Shown: positions 52,654-60,994 of the stretch, in pieces
Numbering within the stretch: the first letter of the stretch is position 1
How the letters are laid out: each line of letters starts with the position of its first letter
From: Streptomyces alboflavus
GTDB lineage: Bacteria > Actinomycetota > Actinomycetes > Streptomycetales > Streptomycetaceae
DNA length: 64,000 nt
Assembly (NCBI RefSeq): GCF_000716675.1
Contig: NZ_JNXT01000025.1
Coordinates: 35,627-99,626, forward strand
Direction: 5' to 3'
Position numbers and translations under genes: made by a program
Notes under the pieces: model-generated
What the model was told of the DNA's origin: nothing
The model's input: the letters and a program-made list of their open reading frames with translations, nothing else
Database searches by the model: none

Positions 52654-52804
52654 GCAGCCGCAGCCGCAGCCCGAGCGCCGCATGGTCCTGCAGGAGAAGT
52701 TCCCGCGCGCCCTGTGGGTCCGGCTGATCATCTATGTGGCCGTGGGCCACGTGTTCGCGTTCTTCGTCTATCTGCTGTTCGTGCTCGGCGGCAAGAACCA
52801 GTAG
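52640..52804 (+). CDS. Small single-pass membrane protein (DUF6126-like)
   Basis: 54 residues. A polar Glu/Gln/Pro start (TESEQPQPQPERRM) is followed by LQEKFPRALWVRLIIYVAVGHVFAFFVYLLFVLGG, one long hydrophobic helix. This matches my memory of the streptomycete DUF6126 family (EKFPRGLWVRxxIYxxxGHxxAxFxYLLF). The ATG at 52640 has GGGAGA upstream and lies inside the end of the XRE gene, so the two are translationally linked. The function is unknown; the constant pairing suggests a membrane output or sensor for the regulator (inference). Confidence 0.75.
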   Translation: MTESEQPQPQPERRMVLQEKFPRALWVRLIIYVAVGHVFAFFVYLLFVLGGKNQ

Positions 52805-52833
52805 GGGGCGCCCCGGCAGAGGGGCCGCCCGGG

Positions 52834-53631
52834 TCAGTCGAGGAGCCGCTCGCGCAGCCGCTCCCGCGTCTGCGGGCTGACGCCGAGGCCCCGCTCCAGA
52901 TAGGTGTCCGTGTCGCCCCACGTCAGCGCGATGGTCTCGAAGGCCGCGTCCAGATACTCGGCACGGGCGTCGAACAGGGGGCTCAGCAGCTCCATCACCT
53001 CGGGGGACATCGCGTCCGCCGCGGTGCTGCTGCGGTACACCTTGTAGCGGCGTGCCGGGGCGTTCGACTCCAGATAGTCCGCCCTGATCGCGTCGGGCTC
53101 CACGCCGACCGCGAGCAGCGTCACGGCTATGGAGAGGCCCGCCCGGTCCTTGCCCGCCGCGCAGTGCATGAGCGCGGGCACGCTGTCCTCGGCGAGCGCG
53201 TGCAGCACCCGGCTGTGCTCGGCCGTGCGCTCCTTGATGATCGTCCGGTACGAGGCCGACATCCGGCCCGCGGCCTTGCCGTCGGACAGGACCGAGCGCA
53301 GCTGGTCCAGGTCCCCGTCGCGGACCATCTTCCAGAACTCGGCGCCGTCGGCCGGGTCGGTCAGCGGCAGATTCACGTTGCGCACGCCCGGCAGCGCCAC
53401 GTCCGGGCCCTCGAGGCGCTGGTCGGCGGCGTTGCGGAAGTCGAAGATCGTGTGCAGGCCCAGCGAGCCGAGGAACGCGGCGTCGGCGTCCGTGGCGTGC
53501 GCGAGGTGACCGCTGCGGAAGAGCACGCCGTGCCGCACCCGGCGGCCGTCGAGCGTCGGCAGTCCGCCCACGTCACGGAAGTTGCGCACGCCGGCCAGCT
53601 CGGGCTCGGTCGACGGGACCTGCTGCGTCAC
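52834..53631 (-). CDS. Tyrosine/lipid-type protein phosphatase
   Basis: 265 residues. GVRNFRDVGGLPTLDGRRVRHGVLFRSGHL opens the MptpB-like family, and the catalytic P-loop is ALMHCAAGKDRAGLSIAV (HCxxGKDR, near residue 154-163). The Lys/Asp form of the loop is that of MptpB-like enzymes acting on phosphotyrosine, phosphoserine and phosphoinositides. The C-terminus has the VMELLSPLFDARAEYLDAAFE helix. The GTG at 53631 has GGAG upstream. It converges on the small membrane protein gene. Confidence 0.9.
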   Translation of the reverse strand: MTQQVPSTEPELAGVRNFRDVGGLPTLDGRRVRHGVLFRSGHLAHATDADAAFLGSLGLHTIFDFRNAADQRLEGPDVALPGVRNVNLPLTDPADGAEFWKMVRDGDLDQLRSVLSDGKAAGRMSASYRTIIKERTAEHSRVLHALAEDSVPALMHCAAGKDRAGLSIAVTLLAVGVEPDAIRADYLESNAPARRYKVYRSSTAADAMSPEVMELLSPLFDARAEYLDAAFETIALTWGDTDTYLERGLGVSPQTRERLRERLLD

Positions 53632-53897
53632 GGGGTCTCCTCATACTCGGGGGCGGCTTCGCGCGACCGCGCGGGCGCGTGGCCCGCAGGTGGTTGCGCC
53701 TTCGACGATACGACACGGGTTCCTGAGGCAATCAGTCCTGGTGCGGGGGTGCCCGGAGGTGCGCGCGGTGGCGCGCAGGGGTGGCGCACGCGGGAGGTGC
53801 GCAGGCGTTGCCCCGGGGGCGCGGGGGCTCGAAGATGTGCGTACGCGCGCGTGCCTGTTGAGATCTGTTCCCGTATCTGTGGAGCTCTGGTGGTTCG

Positions 53898-56036
53898 ATG
53901 ATCGAGATCGGCGCAGACGACCGTACGTGGCTCCTCTCGGGGCCCACCAGCAGCTACGCGCTCCGGCTCACGGACCGTGACGAGCTGCTGCACCTCCACT
54001 GGGGCCCGCGGATCGCCCTGGCCGACGCCGAGGCCCTCGCGGCGGCGCCGACGCCCCCGGAGCGCCCCTTCGAGTCGTGGCTCGACGGCCGCGAGGAGTA
54101 TCCGGTCGAGGGCGGACCCCGGTTCGTGCGGCCCGCGCTCTCGGTGCGCGGCGGCGGGGTGCGCGGAACTGAGTGGCGGTTCCTGCGGTGGGCCGAGGGC
54201 GCCGACGGCGAACTCCAGCTGCACTTCACCGACGCCGTGCACGGCCTCCAGGTCACGCTGTCGTACCGGATGCGCGGTGACGTCGTCGAGCGGTACGCCG
54301 TCCTGCTCAACGCATCGACGGGTGCGACGGACCTGGAGGTCCTGCGGGCCGACTCCGCGACCTGGACCCTGCCCCCGCGCGAACGCTGGCGGTTCTCGCA
54401 GCTGCACGGGCGCTGGGCGGCGGAGTCCCGGCTCGTACGGTCTGAACTCACGTACGGGGAAAGGGTCATCGGCAGCCGGCGCGGGCACACCGGGCACCAG
54501 CACCTGCCCTGGGTGGAACTCGACGCGGACGGTGCCACCGAGGAGCACGGCGAGGTCTACAGCTGCGCGCTGGCGTGGTCCGGGTCGTGGCGGATCTCCG
54601 TGCACCGACTCCCGGACGGCGCCGTGCAGATCACCGGCGGCAGCGGGCACGACGACTCCGGGCAGGAGCTGCTCCCGCCCGGCACGGCGATCGCCACGCC
54701 GGTGTTCGCGGGCCTGTGGAGCGACAGCGGCTTCGGCGGGACCAGCAGGACCTGGCACGCGTACCAGCGGGCACACGTGATCCCGGACGCGGACGAGGTG
54801 CGGCCGGTGCTCTACAACTCCTGGGAGGCCACCGGCTTCGACATCTCCGAGGAGCAGCAGCGGGCGCTCGCGGAGCGGGCCGCGGAGCTCGGCGTCGAGC
54901 TGTTCGTCGTCGACGACGCGTGGTTCGGCGCCCGCGTGTCCGACCGGGCCGGGCTCGGCGACTGGACGCCCAACCCCGACCGCTTCCCCGGCGGCCTCGG
55001 GCCGCTCGCCGACCACGTGCACGCCCTGGGCATGCGCTTCGGGATCTGGGTCGAGCCGGAGATGGTCAACGCCGACAGCGACCTCTACCGCGCCCACCCC
55101 GACTGGGTGCAGCACCACCCCGGCCGCGCCCGCACCGAGTTCCGCAACCAGCTCGTCCTCAACCTCGCGCGCGAGGACGTGCGCAACCACCTCTGGGAAC
55201 AGCTCGACGCCCTCCTGACCGGCGCACCCGTCGACTACGTGAAGTGGGACTTCAACCGCTGCTTCACCGACGCGGGCTGGCCGGGCGAGCCCTACCCGCA
55301 GCGGCTGTGGGACGCCCATGTGCACGGCTTCTACGACCTCCTCGACCGGCTGCGGGCCGCGCACCCCACCGTCGCCTTCGAGTCCTGCTCGGGCGGCGGC
55401 GGCCGCGTCGACCTCGGCGTCCTCGCCCGCACCGACCAGGTCTGGACGTCCGACAACACCGACCCCCTGGACCGGCTCGCCATCCAGCACGGATTCAGCC
55501 AGATCCATCCCGCGCGCGTCATGGCCGCCTGGGTCACCGACAGCCCCAACACCCAGCTCAACGGGCGCGTCAGCTCGCTCAGGTTCCGCTTCGTCAGCGC
55601 CATGGCGGGCGTGCTCGGCGTCGGCGGCGACCTGACCCGGTGGAGTGCGGCGGAGCGCGCCGAAGCCCGCGACTGGGTCGAGCTCTACAAGGAGATCAGG
55701 CCCGTCGTGCAGCTCGGCGACCTGTACCGGCTGCGGGATCCGGACGGCGGCCCGTGCGCGGTGCAGTACGTCCGCGGGGACGACGTCGTCGTCCTGGCCT
55801 GGCTCCCGGCGCAGGCGTACGGGCAGGAGACGCCGCCGGTGCGGCTGCGGGGGCTCGACCCGGCGGCCGCCTACGCGTGCGCGGACACCGGGGCGGTGCA
55901 CCGCGGCGCCGTCCTGCTGCACCACGGGCTGCGCACCGGCCTCCGGGGAGATCTGGACGCCGCCGTGTTCCGGCTCCGGCGGCTCGCCGATGTCACGGAC
56001 GCCGCGGACGCGTATTCCGGGTTGGCGCAATCTTGA
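53898..56036 (+). CDS. Alpha-galactosidase, GH36
   Basis: 712 residues, no signal peptide, so cytoplasmic. An N-terminal beta-supersandwich (about 1-320) is followed by a TIM barrel. The nucleophile Asp is in VDYVKWDFNRCF near residue 450 and the acid/base Asp is in VWTSDNTDPLDR near 520. NSWEATGFDISEEQQ, VDDAWFGARV and the ESCSGGGGRVDLG loop complete the family pattern. A C-terminal beta domain follows. It releases alpha-linked galactose from small oligosaccharides such as melibiose or raffinose. It follows a 266-base spacer with no terminator; the galE of this window could handle the galactose after activation. Confidence 0.93.
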   Translation: MIEIGADDRTWLLSGPTSSYALRLTDRDELLHLHWGPRIALADAEALAAAPTPPERPFESWLDGREEYPVEGGPRFVRPALSVRGGGVRGTEWRFLRWAEGADGELQLHFTDAVHGLQVTLSYRMRGDVVERYAVLLNASTGATDLEVLRADSATWTLPPRERWRFSQLHGRWAAESRLVRSELTYGERVIGSRRGHTGHQHLPWVELDADGATEEHGEVYSCALAWSGSWRISVHRLPDGAVQITGGSGHDDSGQELLPPGTAIATPVFAGLWSDSGFGGTSRTWHAYQRAHVIPDADEVRPVLYNSWEATGFDISEEQQRALAERAAELGVELFVVDDAWFGARVSDRAGLGDWTPNPDRFPGGLGPLADHVHALGMRFGIWVEPEMVNADSDLYRAHPDWVQHHPGRARTEFRNQLVLNLAREDVRNHLWEQLDALLTGAPVDYVKWDFNRCFTDAGWPGEPYPQRLWDAHVHGFYDLLDRLRAAHPTVAFESCSGGGGRVDLGVLARTDQVWTSDNTDPLDRLAIQHGFSQIHPARVMAAWVTDSPNTQLNGRVSSLRFRFVSAMAGVLGVGGDLTRWSAAERAEARDWVELYKEIRPVVQLGDLYRLRDPDGGPCAVQYVRGDDVVVLAWLPAQAYGQETPPVRLRGLDPAAAYACADTGAVHRGAVLLHHGLRTGLRGDLDAAVFRLRRLADVTDAADAYSGLAQS

Positions 56037-56114
56037 CCAATGGCTTATCTCACCCCGCGTCAACCCCTTATTACGATGGCGTAGGTCACTTGTCGCCAGG
56101 AAAGATGTGACGAC

Positions 56115-56918
56115 GTGACAGCAGAGTCGACACACTTCATCAAAAACGCACCCACGGACACCTTCACCTCCTACGCAGCGGTCGGCGACAGCTTCACCGA
56201 AGGCGTGGGGGACCCCGGACCCGACGGCACCTTCGTCGGCTGGGCCGACCGGCTCGCCGTCCTCCTCGACGACCGTGTCCCCGAGCACTCCTTCCGGTAC
56301 GCCAACCTCGCCGTGCGCGGCAAGCTCCTCGACCAGATCGTCGCTGACCAGGTGCCGCGCGCCAAGGAGCTGGCCCCCGACCTGGTCACGTTCGCGGCGG
56401 GCGGCAACGACATCATCCGGCCCGGCACCGACCCCGACGAGGTCGCCGAGCGGTTCGAGCGCGCCGTCGCCGACCTCGCCTCCGCCGTCGGCACCGTCGT
56501 CGTCACCACCGGGTTCGACACCCGGGGCGTGGCGCTCCTCAAGCATCTGCGCGGCAAGATCGCCACCTACAACGGCCATGTCCGCGCGGTCGCCGACCGG
56601 TACGGCTGCCCGGTCCTCGACCTGTGGTCCCTGAAGTCCGTGCAGGACCGGCGGGCCTGGGACGACGACCGGCTCCACCTGTCGGCCGAGGGGCACACCC
56701 GGGTGGCGCTGCGGGCCGCCCAGGCCCTCGGCCTGGAGGTGCCCGCCGACCCGGAACAGCCCTGGCCGCCGCTGCCGCCGCGCGGCACCCTCGAGGAGCG
56801 GCGCGACGACATCCACTGGGCGCGCGAGCACCTGGTGCCGTGGATCGGGCGACGGCTGCGTGGCGAAAGCTCCGGCGACCATGTGGCGGCGAAGCGCCCG
56901 GACTTGATGCCGCTCTGA
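56115..56918 (+). CDS. SGNH/GDSL-type hydrolase
   Basis: 267 residues with the four SGNH blocks: AAVGDSFTEGVGD (Ser nucleophile near residue 25), a Gly in block II, GGNDIIRP (Asn) near 95, and DRLHLSAEGHT with the Asp-x-x-His near 190. Streptomyces members include esterases and lipases of unknown substrate. No signal peptide is seen. The C-terminal 40 residues are basic. The GTG at 56115 is 78 bases after the alpha-galactosidase stop. Confidence 0.85.
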   Translation: MTAESTHFIKNAPTDTFTSYAAVGDSFTEGVGDPGPDGTFVGWADRLAVLLDDRVPEHSFRYANLAVRGKLLDQIVADQVPRAKELAPDLVTFAAGGNDIIRPGTDPDEVAERFERAVADLASAVGTVVVTTGFDTRGVALLKHLRGKIATYNGHVRAVADRYGCPVLDLWSLKSVQDRRAWDDDRLHLSAEGHTRVALRAAQALGLEVPADPEQPWPPLPPRGTLEERRDDIHWAREHLVPWIGRRLRGESSGDHVAAKRPDLMPL

Positions 56919-56920
56919 GT

Positions 56921-56937
56921 ACCCGCCACGGGCGGGT
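56921..56937. terminator. Short hairpin after the SGNH hydrolase
   Basis: ACCCGCC (56921-56927) and GGCGGGT (56931-56937) with a 3-base loop, directly after the stop. Weak. Confidence 0.4.
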
Positions 56938-57059
56938 CGGGCTCGACCGGTGAGGTGACAGGGCGGGAGTGGCGGACCCGGGCGCGGGCGCGCGGGTGCT
57001 GGGATGACGGCCAGCCGCCCCTCGGGGCGGACGACCGGCACACCGGAAGGGCTCCCACC

Positions 57060-57860
57060 ATGTCCGCAGCTCCGCGCCCGCCCGCCCCCGCCCGCTCCCC
57101 GCGTTCGCGCACCTCGCTGTGCGTCCTCACGACGGCCGTCGTCGCGCTCGGCCTGTCGTCGGCGCTCGCCTCGCCCGCCGCGGCCCTCGCGGTGTCGGCC
57201 CCCGCCCCGGCCGTCGCCAACCCCACCCCCACCCCGTCCACCGTGACCGTCACGGGCACGGGCTCCGCGAGCGCCGTCCCCGACCTCGCCGTGGTCGGCA
57301 TGGCCGTGGAGGTCACCGCTCCCACGGCGGAGAAGGCCCTCGCCGCGCAGCACGCCGCCGCGAACGCGCTGCTCGGGGCCCTGCGGAGGCAGCAGGTCGC
57401 CGAGCGCGACGTCCGTACGGACAGCCTGGAGCTCTCGGCCGTGTACGAGGACGGGGGCGGGGGCGGGACATCCAAGCTCACCGGGTACCGGGCCGCACAG
57501 AGCTTCAGCGTGAAGGTGCGTGAGCCGCGTCGGACCGGGCGGGTGATCAAGGCGGCGGTGGCCGCCGCGGGGGATGCCGTGCGGGTCAACGGGGTGACCT
57601 TCGATCTGGCCGACGCGCGGCCGTTGCGTGCGAAGGCCCGGGAGGCGGCGCACGAGGACGCCCGGTCCAAGGCCGAGCACTACGCCGCCCTCACCGGGCG
57701 GGAGCTCGGGCGGCTCGTCTCCCTCACCGAGGCCGAGTCCGGGAATCCTCGGCCTCTGACGGTGTCTCCGTCGGCCTTCGCCAAGCAGGAGGGGGTGCTG
57801 GTGGCGCCCGGGGAGATTCAGGACAGTGTGTCGGTGGTGGCGGTGTACGAGTTGCAGTGA
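57060..57860 (+). CDS. SIMPL (DUF541) domain protein, exported
   Basis: 266 residues. An Arg/Pro-rich start and hydrophobic LCVLTTAVVALGLSSALASPAAALA form a signal peptide. The SIMPL domain follows (TVTVTGTGSASAVPDLAVVGMAVEVTAPTAEKALAAQHAAANALLGALR...), with YEDGGGGGTSKLTGYRAAQSFSVKV and the C-terminal RAKAREAAHEDARSKAEHYAALTG. The family is periplasmic or exported and of unknown function, often linked to stress. The ATG at 57060 has GGAAGG upstream. A long repeat-rich convergent region follows. Confidence 0.85.
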   Translation: MSAAPRPPAPARSPRSRTSLCVLTTAVVALGLSSALASPAAALAVSAPAPAVANPTPTPSTVTVTGTGSASAVPDLAVVGMAVEVTAPTAEKALAAQHAAANALLGALRRQQVAERDVRTDSLELSAVYEDGGGGGTSKLTGYRAAQSFSVKVREPRRTGRVIKAAVAAAGDAVRVNGVTFDLADARPLRAKAREAAHEDARSKAEHYAALTGRELGRLVSLTEAESGNPRPLTVSPSAFAKQEGVLVAPGEIQDSVSVVAVYELQ

Positions 57861-57889
57861 GGGGGCTGGCCGGGGGCTCCCCAACCCCG

Positions 57890-58111
57890 CCCCTTCCCGA
57901 AACCGGGGGCTGCCGCCCCCGGACCCCCGCTATCGGCGCTTCGCGCCTCGTCCTCAATCGCCGGACGGGCTAGAAACTTCCCCGGGGCGGGCTGAAGCCT
58001 TGCCGCAGCGGCGAGATGTATAGCCCCTCATGGGGGTCCCCCCTGCTCCTTAAGAGCTTGGGGGAGTTTGAGGAGCGGGGTCTGGGGCGGAGCCCCAGTT
58101 TCGGGAAGGGG
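57890..58111. repeat. Intergenic palindromic repeat between convergent SIMPL and tetR genes
   Basis: CCCCTTCCCGAAAC (57890-57903) and GTTTCGGGAAGGGG (58098-58111) are perfect inverted arms about 200 bases apart. Inside are further streptomycete repeat pieces: a hairpin around CCGGGGGC, a CGGCGCTTCGCGCCTCG block, and at 58031-58069 an element (around GAGCTTGGGGGAGTTTGAGG) of the family that also lies inside the M14 peptidase gene. It probably ends transcription from both sides. No gene is visible in the 292 bases. Confidence 0.65.
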
Positions 58112-58152
58112 TGGGACTGGGGCGCCCCCGCGAGGGCGGGCACGCGTCCGCC

Positions 58153-58764
58153 TCAGCTCTTCAAGGCATCCGGGGACAAGCCCAGTTCGCGGGCCAGCGC
58201 CTCGTCCGCCCAGGCACGGGCCCGGGCCCGGGACACCGACCCGGGGTAGGCCGTCACCTGGACGGCGAGACCGTCGAGGAAGGCGGTCAGGCGGAGGGCC
58301 GAGGCGCCGGGGTCGGCGCAGGCGAATTCGCCCGCCGCCACACCCTCGGCGAGAACTTCGGCGAGCGCCGCCTTCCAGCGCCGGTCCAGATCCCGGGTGA
58401 CCGACCGCAGCGCGGGCTCACGCAGGGCGGAGGCCCACCCCTCGATCCACAGCCGCCACCCCTTGGCGGGCCCCGTCGGCGCGTACCAGCGCACCGCCGC
58501 CCGCAACCTGCGCACCGCCGACGTACGGCGGCCCAGAAGCTTGTGCAGATGCGCCAGATCACCCTCGGCGGCATGCGCGAACGCGGCGGCGACCAGCTCG
58601 TCCTTGGTCGAGAAGTGGTAGAGGACGAGCGCGTTGCTCACCCCGAGCGCGGCGGCGACGTCCGCGATGCGCACGGCCGCCACACCGCGTACCTCGATCT
58701 GTTCGACGGTGGCGGTCAGCAGTTCCACCCGCCGCTCCGCCACGCTCAACCGCACTCTTGTCAC
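58153..58764 (-). CDS. TetR family transcriptional regulator
   Basis: 203 residues. The HTH is in IADVAAALGVSNALVLYHFSTKDELVAAAF (about residues 27-57), and the rest is a helical ligand and dimer domain. The ligand is unknown. The GTG at 58764 lies 7 bases after TAGGGT (58772-58777 on the minus strand), a leaderless layout; an earlier in-frame GTG at 58773 overlaps that hexamer. It is the last of three minus-strand genes (AhpD-like, dehydrogenase, tetR), and a long TetR-type dyad sits before the dehydrogenase gene. Confidence 0.85.
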   Translation of the reverse strand: MTRVRLSVAERRVELLTATVEQIEVRGVAAVRIADVAAALGVSNALVLYHFSTKDELVAAAFAHAAEGDLAHLHKLLGRRTSAVRRLRAAVRWYAPTGPAKGWRLWIEGWASALREPALRSVTRDLDRRWKAALAEVLAEGVAAGEFACADPGASALRLTAFLDGLAVQVTAYPGSVSRARARAWADEALARELGLSPDALKS

Positions 58765-58837
58765 GCCGTGCACCCTACCTACGCGCGTCACCCAGGGCGT
58801 ATGCGCGGCGGGGCACGGCGGACGGCCCGGCCGGGAG

Positions 58838-60091
58838 TCAGGGGGCCGCGCGCGGCGCGTACCAGCCGAAGCGGTCCGTGATCTCCGGGAGCCGATCCGC
58901 GGCCAGGGCGTGCGCCGCCGCGCGCGGTGTCGTACCGTCCCGGCGCGCCCGCGCGAGCACCTGCCCGACCAGCGCCCGCATGGCGAGCCGGGTGTGCGCG
59001 AAGGCCTCATCGGCCATGGCCGCCCCCGAGGCCCGCGACGCGGCGGCCGTGCCGATGTCGCCGAACAGCGTCCACCACCACCAGGCGTTGGTCGCGGAGT
59101 TGACCACCACGTCCGGCAGGACCGTGACGCCGCGCGCGGTGAGCAGCCGCTCCGCGTCCGGGAGCACCGGCATGTTGGCCGCCTCCGCGATCCAGCGGGC
59201 CCTGATCCGGTCCTGGTTGGCGGCGTCGACCGCGTACGACACCGCGGCCGGTACGAGGACCTCCGCGTCGGCCGACAGCCAGGCGTCGTCGGGGAGTTCG
59301 CGGTCGCCGGGGCGCAGGGCCGCGCGGTCGACGGTGCCGTGGGCGTCGCGGGCGGCCAGGAGCGCCTCCACGTCCAGGCCGTCGGGGTTGGCGATCGTGC
59401 CCTTGATGTCGGCCACCGCGACGACCGTGAGCCCCGCCCGGGCGAGGAAGCGGGCGGTGGCGCCGCCCATGGTGCCGAGTCCCTGCACGGCCACGCGCGC
59501 GCGGTCGGGCGCCGTGCCCGCCGCGTCGAGCGCGGTGAGCACGGACTCCGCGACACCGCAGCCCCCGACCAGCGCGTCGAGCCCGACCCCGTCGACCTCC
59601 ACGGCGAACGCGTCCGCGAGACGCCGCCGGGCCGCCGCCTCGTCGTCGAGGAGCGGGTAGACGGCCTGCACGCAGGAGGTCAGACCGGCCTCGGCGGCGG
59701 CCCGGTCGACGGCGTCCTGGGTCAGGCCGAGGTCCTCGCCCATGGTCCAGAAGTCCGCGATGTAGGGGCGCATCGCCCGCAGGTAGCGCACCAGCACGTC
59801 GTACGCCGCCGGGTCCCGCGGATCGCAGTCGATGCCGCCCTTGGCACCGCCGAGGGGGATGTAGCGGGCCCGGGGGTCGTAGTGCAGGGCCTCCTTCATC
59901 GTCATCCCGCGCGCGAGCCCGGCGACCTCCTCCAGGGTGCAGCCCGGCCGCATCCGCAGGCCCCCGCTGCACACCCCGCGCACCAGCCGGTCGACCACCA
60001 GGAAGCCGCGCCGGCCGGTGACGTGGTCGGTCCAGGTGAGGGACAGGAACGGCGGGGAGCCGGGGGGCGGTGGGCTTGCGGATGCGGGCAC
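58838..60091 (-). CDS. Glu/Leu/Phe/Val dehydrogenase family protein
   Basis: 417 residues. RPGCTLEEVAGLARGMTMKEALHYDPRARYIPLGGAKGGIDCDP holds the catalytic Lys region of amino-acid dehydrogenases near residue 90. The NAD fold is VAVQGLGTMGGATARFL near 205, and the C-terminal segment has an unusual run of four Trp (NAWWWWTLFGDIG). Members deaminate glutamate, leucine, valine or phenylalanine; the exact substrate is unclear, and the variation from the standard GDH pattern leaves other substrates open. The GTG at 60091 has GCAGGAG. The dyad at 60119-60142 begins 28 bases upstream of the start. Confidence 0.85.
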   Translation of the reverse strand: MPASASPPPPGSPPFLSLTWTDHVTGRRGFLVVDRLVRGVCSGGLRMRPGCTLEEVAGLARGMTMKEALHYDPRARYIPLGGAKGGIDCDPRDPAAYDVLVRYLRAMRPYIADFWTMGEDLGLTQDAVDRAAAEAGLTSCVQAVYPLLDDEAAARRRLADAFAVEVDGVGLDALVGGCGVAESVLTALDAAGTAPDRARVAVQGLGTMGGATARFLARAGLTVVAVADIKGTIANPDGLDVEALLAARDAHGTVDRAALRPGDRELPDDAWLSADAEVLVPAAVSYAVDAANQDRIRARWIAEAANMPVLPDAERLLTARGVTVLPDVVVNSATNAWWWWTLFGDIGTAAASRASGAAMADEAFAHTRLAMRALVGQVLARARRDGTTPRAAAHALAADRLPEITDRFGWYAPRAAP

Positions 60092-60118
60092 GGGGCGGCT
60101 CCTGCGGGTCTGCCGACG

Positions 60119-60142
60119 ACTACTGACTGCTCGGTCAGTAGT
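60119..60142. promoter_or_regulatory. TetR-type operator
   Basis: ACTACTGAC-TGCTCG-GTCAGTAGT, perfect 9-base arms (60119-60127 and 60134-60142) with a 6-base centre. It lies in the 77-base gap between the AhpD-like gene and the dehydrogenase gene. The tetR gene that ends this minus-strand group is the obvious candidate for binding. Confidence 0.6.
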
Positions 60143-60168
60143 ACACCATGGCCCCCTGGGGCGTCGGC

Positions 60169-60747
60169 TCACACGGTGGGGCGGGACTTCCCCGCGGGTG
60201 CGTCGCGCAGGTCGCAGGCCTCCTTGAAGCCCTGACTGGTCAGCCCCATCGCGGAGTTGAACCGCGAGCGCATGTTCTCGACGGCCACCATCATGGTCAG
60301 CTCCACGAACGCGGCCTCGCCGAGGGCGGCGAGCAGCCGGGCGGAGAGTGCGTCGTCGTCCTCCGGCGGGTTCGCGGTCATCGCCTCCGCGTACGCCATC
60401 ACGTCCCGCTCCAGCGGCGTGTAGACGTCGCTCTCGCGCCACAGCGGTACGTCCCGCAGCTTGCGCGGGTCCATGCCGCGCCGGTTGCCCTCCCAGTGGC
60501 CGAAGTCCATGCACCAGGCGCAGCCGATCGCCGCCGCCGACGTCATCTCGGCCAGCATCTTCAGGTCCCCGTCGAGCTTGCGGAACTTGGCGACGGACTG
60601 CTCGAAGCGCAGGTAGGACCAGAGGACGCGGCTGTTGTGCGCCATCGCCCTGCCCGGGTCGAGGACCTTGCCGTAGGTGCGCTTCGAGTACCACTCCATG
60701 GCGCGGAAGAAGAGTGTGCGGGGCGGGGTGAGCGAAATGCGGGCCAT
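60169..60747 (-). CDS. Carboxymuconolactone decarboxylase / AhpD-like protein
   Basis: 192 residues with the AhpD-fold helices. The redox motif is AAAIGCAWCMDFGHWEGN (CxxC followed by His, near residue 70), the active site of AhpD-like peroxidases and related decarboxylases. Such proteins often remove organic peroxides. The ATG at 60747 has GGAGG upstream; the frame continues but without homology. It is the first gene of the minus-strand group with a dehydrogenase and tetR. Confidence 0.83.
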   Translation of the reverse strand: MARISLTPPRTLFFRAMEWYSKRTYGKVLDPGRAMAHNSRVLWSYLRFEQSVAKFRKLDGDLKMLAEMTSAAAIGCAWCMDFGHWEGNRRGMDPRKLRDVPLWRESDVYTPLERDVMAYAEAMTANPPEDDDALSARLLAALGEAAFVELTMMVAVENMRSRFNSAMGLTSQGFKEACDLRDAPAGKSRPTV

Positions 60748-60850
60748 GGGGGCCACCTCCGGGTCGTACGCGGCGTGGTTTCGCCGTCTCGAAGAGGAGA
60801 CGGATCGGGGGCGGCCGGATGTGACATCGGGGTCGGAAGGGGTCCGCGGT

Positions 60851-60900
60851 GGCCGTCGGGTCCAGTCGGGTCCAGTCGGGGCCGGTCGGGGCCGGTCGGG
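60851..60900. repeat. Five tandem decamers
   Basis: The sequence 60851-60900 is five consecutive 10-base units ending GTCGGG or GGTCGGG: one GGCCGTCGGG, two TCCAGTCGGG and two GCCGGTCGGG. A one-turn period puts all units on the same face of the helix. It lies between the divergent AhpD-like and MBL-fold genes. Confidence 0.6.
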
Positions 60901-60994
60901 CCGTGGGGGCCGGCCCCGACCGGCCCCGGCGGCCGCTGTCAGGGGTGGCGCACATAATGGGGGGAGCCTGAGCAATTCTGTTTCTGGAGGTGCC

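Noticed and set aside
53628-57884. 1418-codon minus-strand frame opposite the alpha-galactosidase, SGNH and SIMPL genes
   Set aside because: It spans three good plus-strand genes and their spacers, has repetitive charged composition and no recognisable domain.
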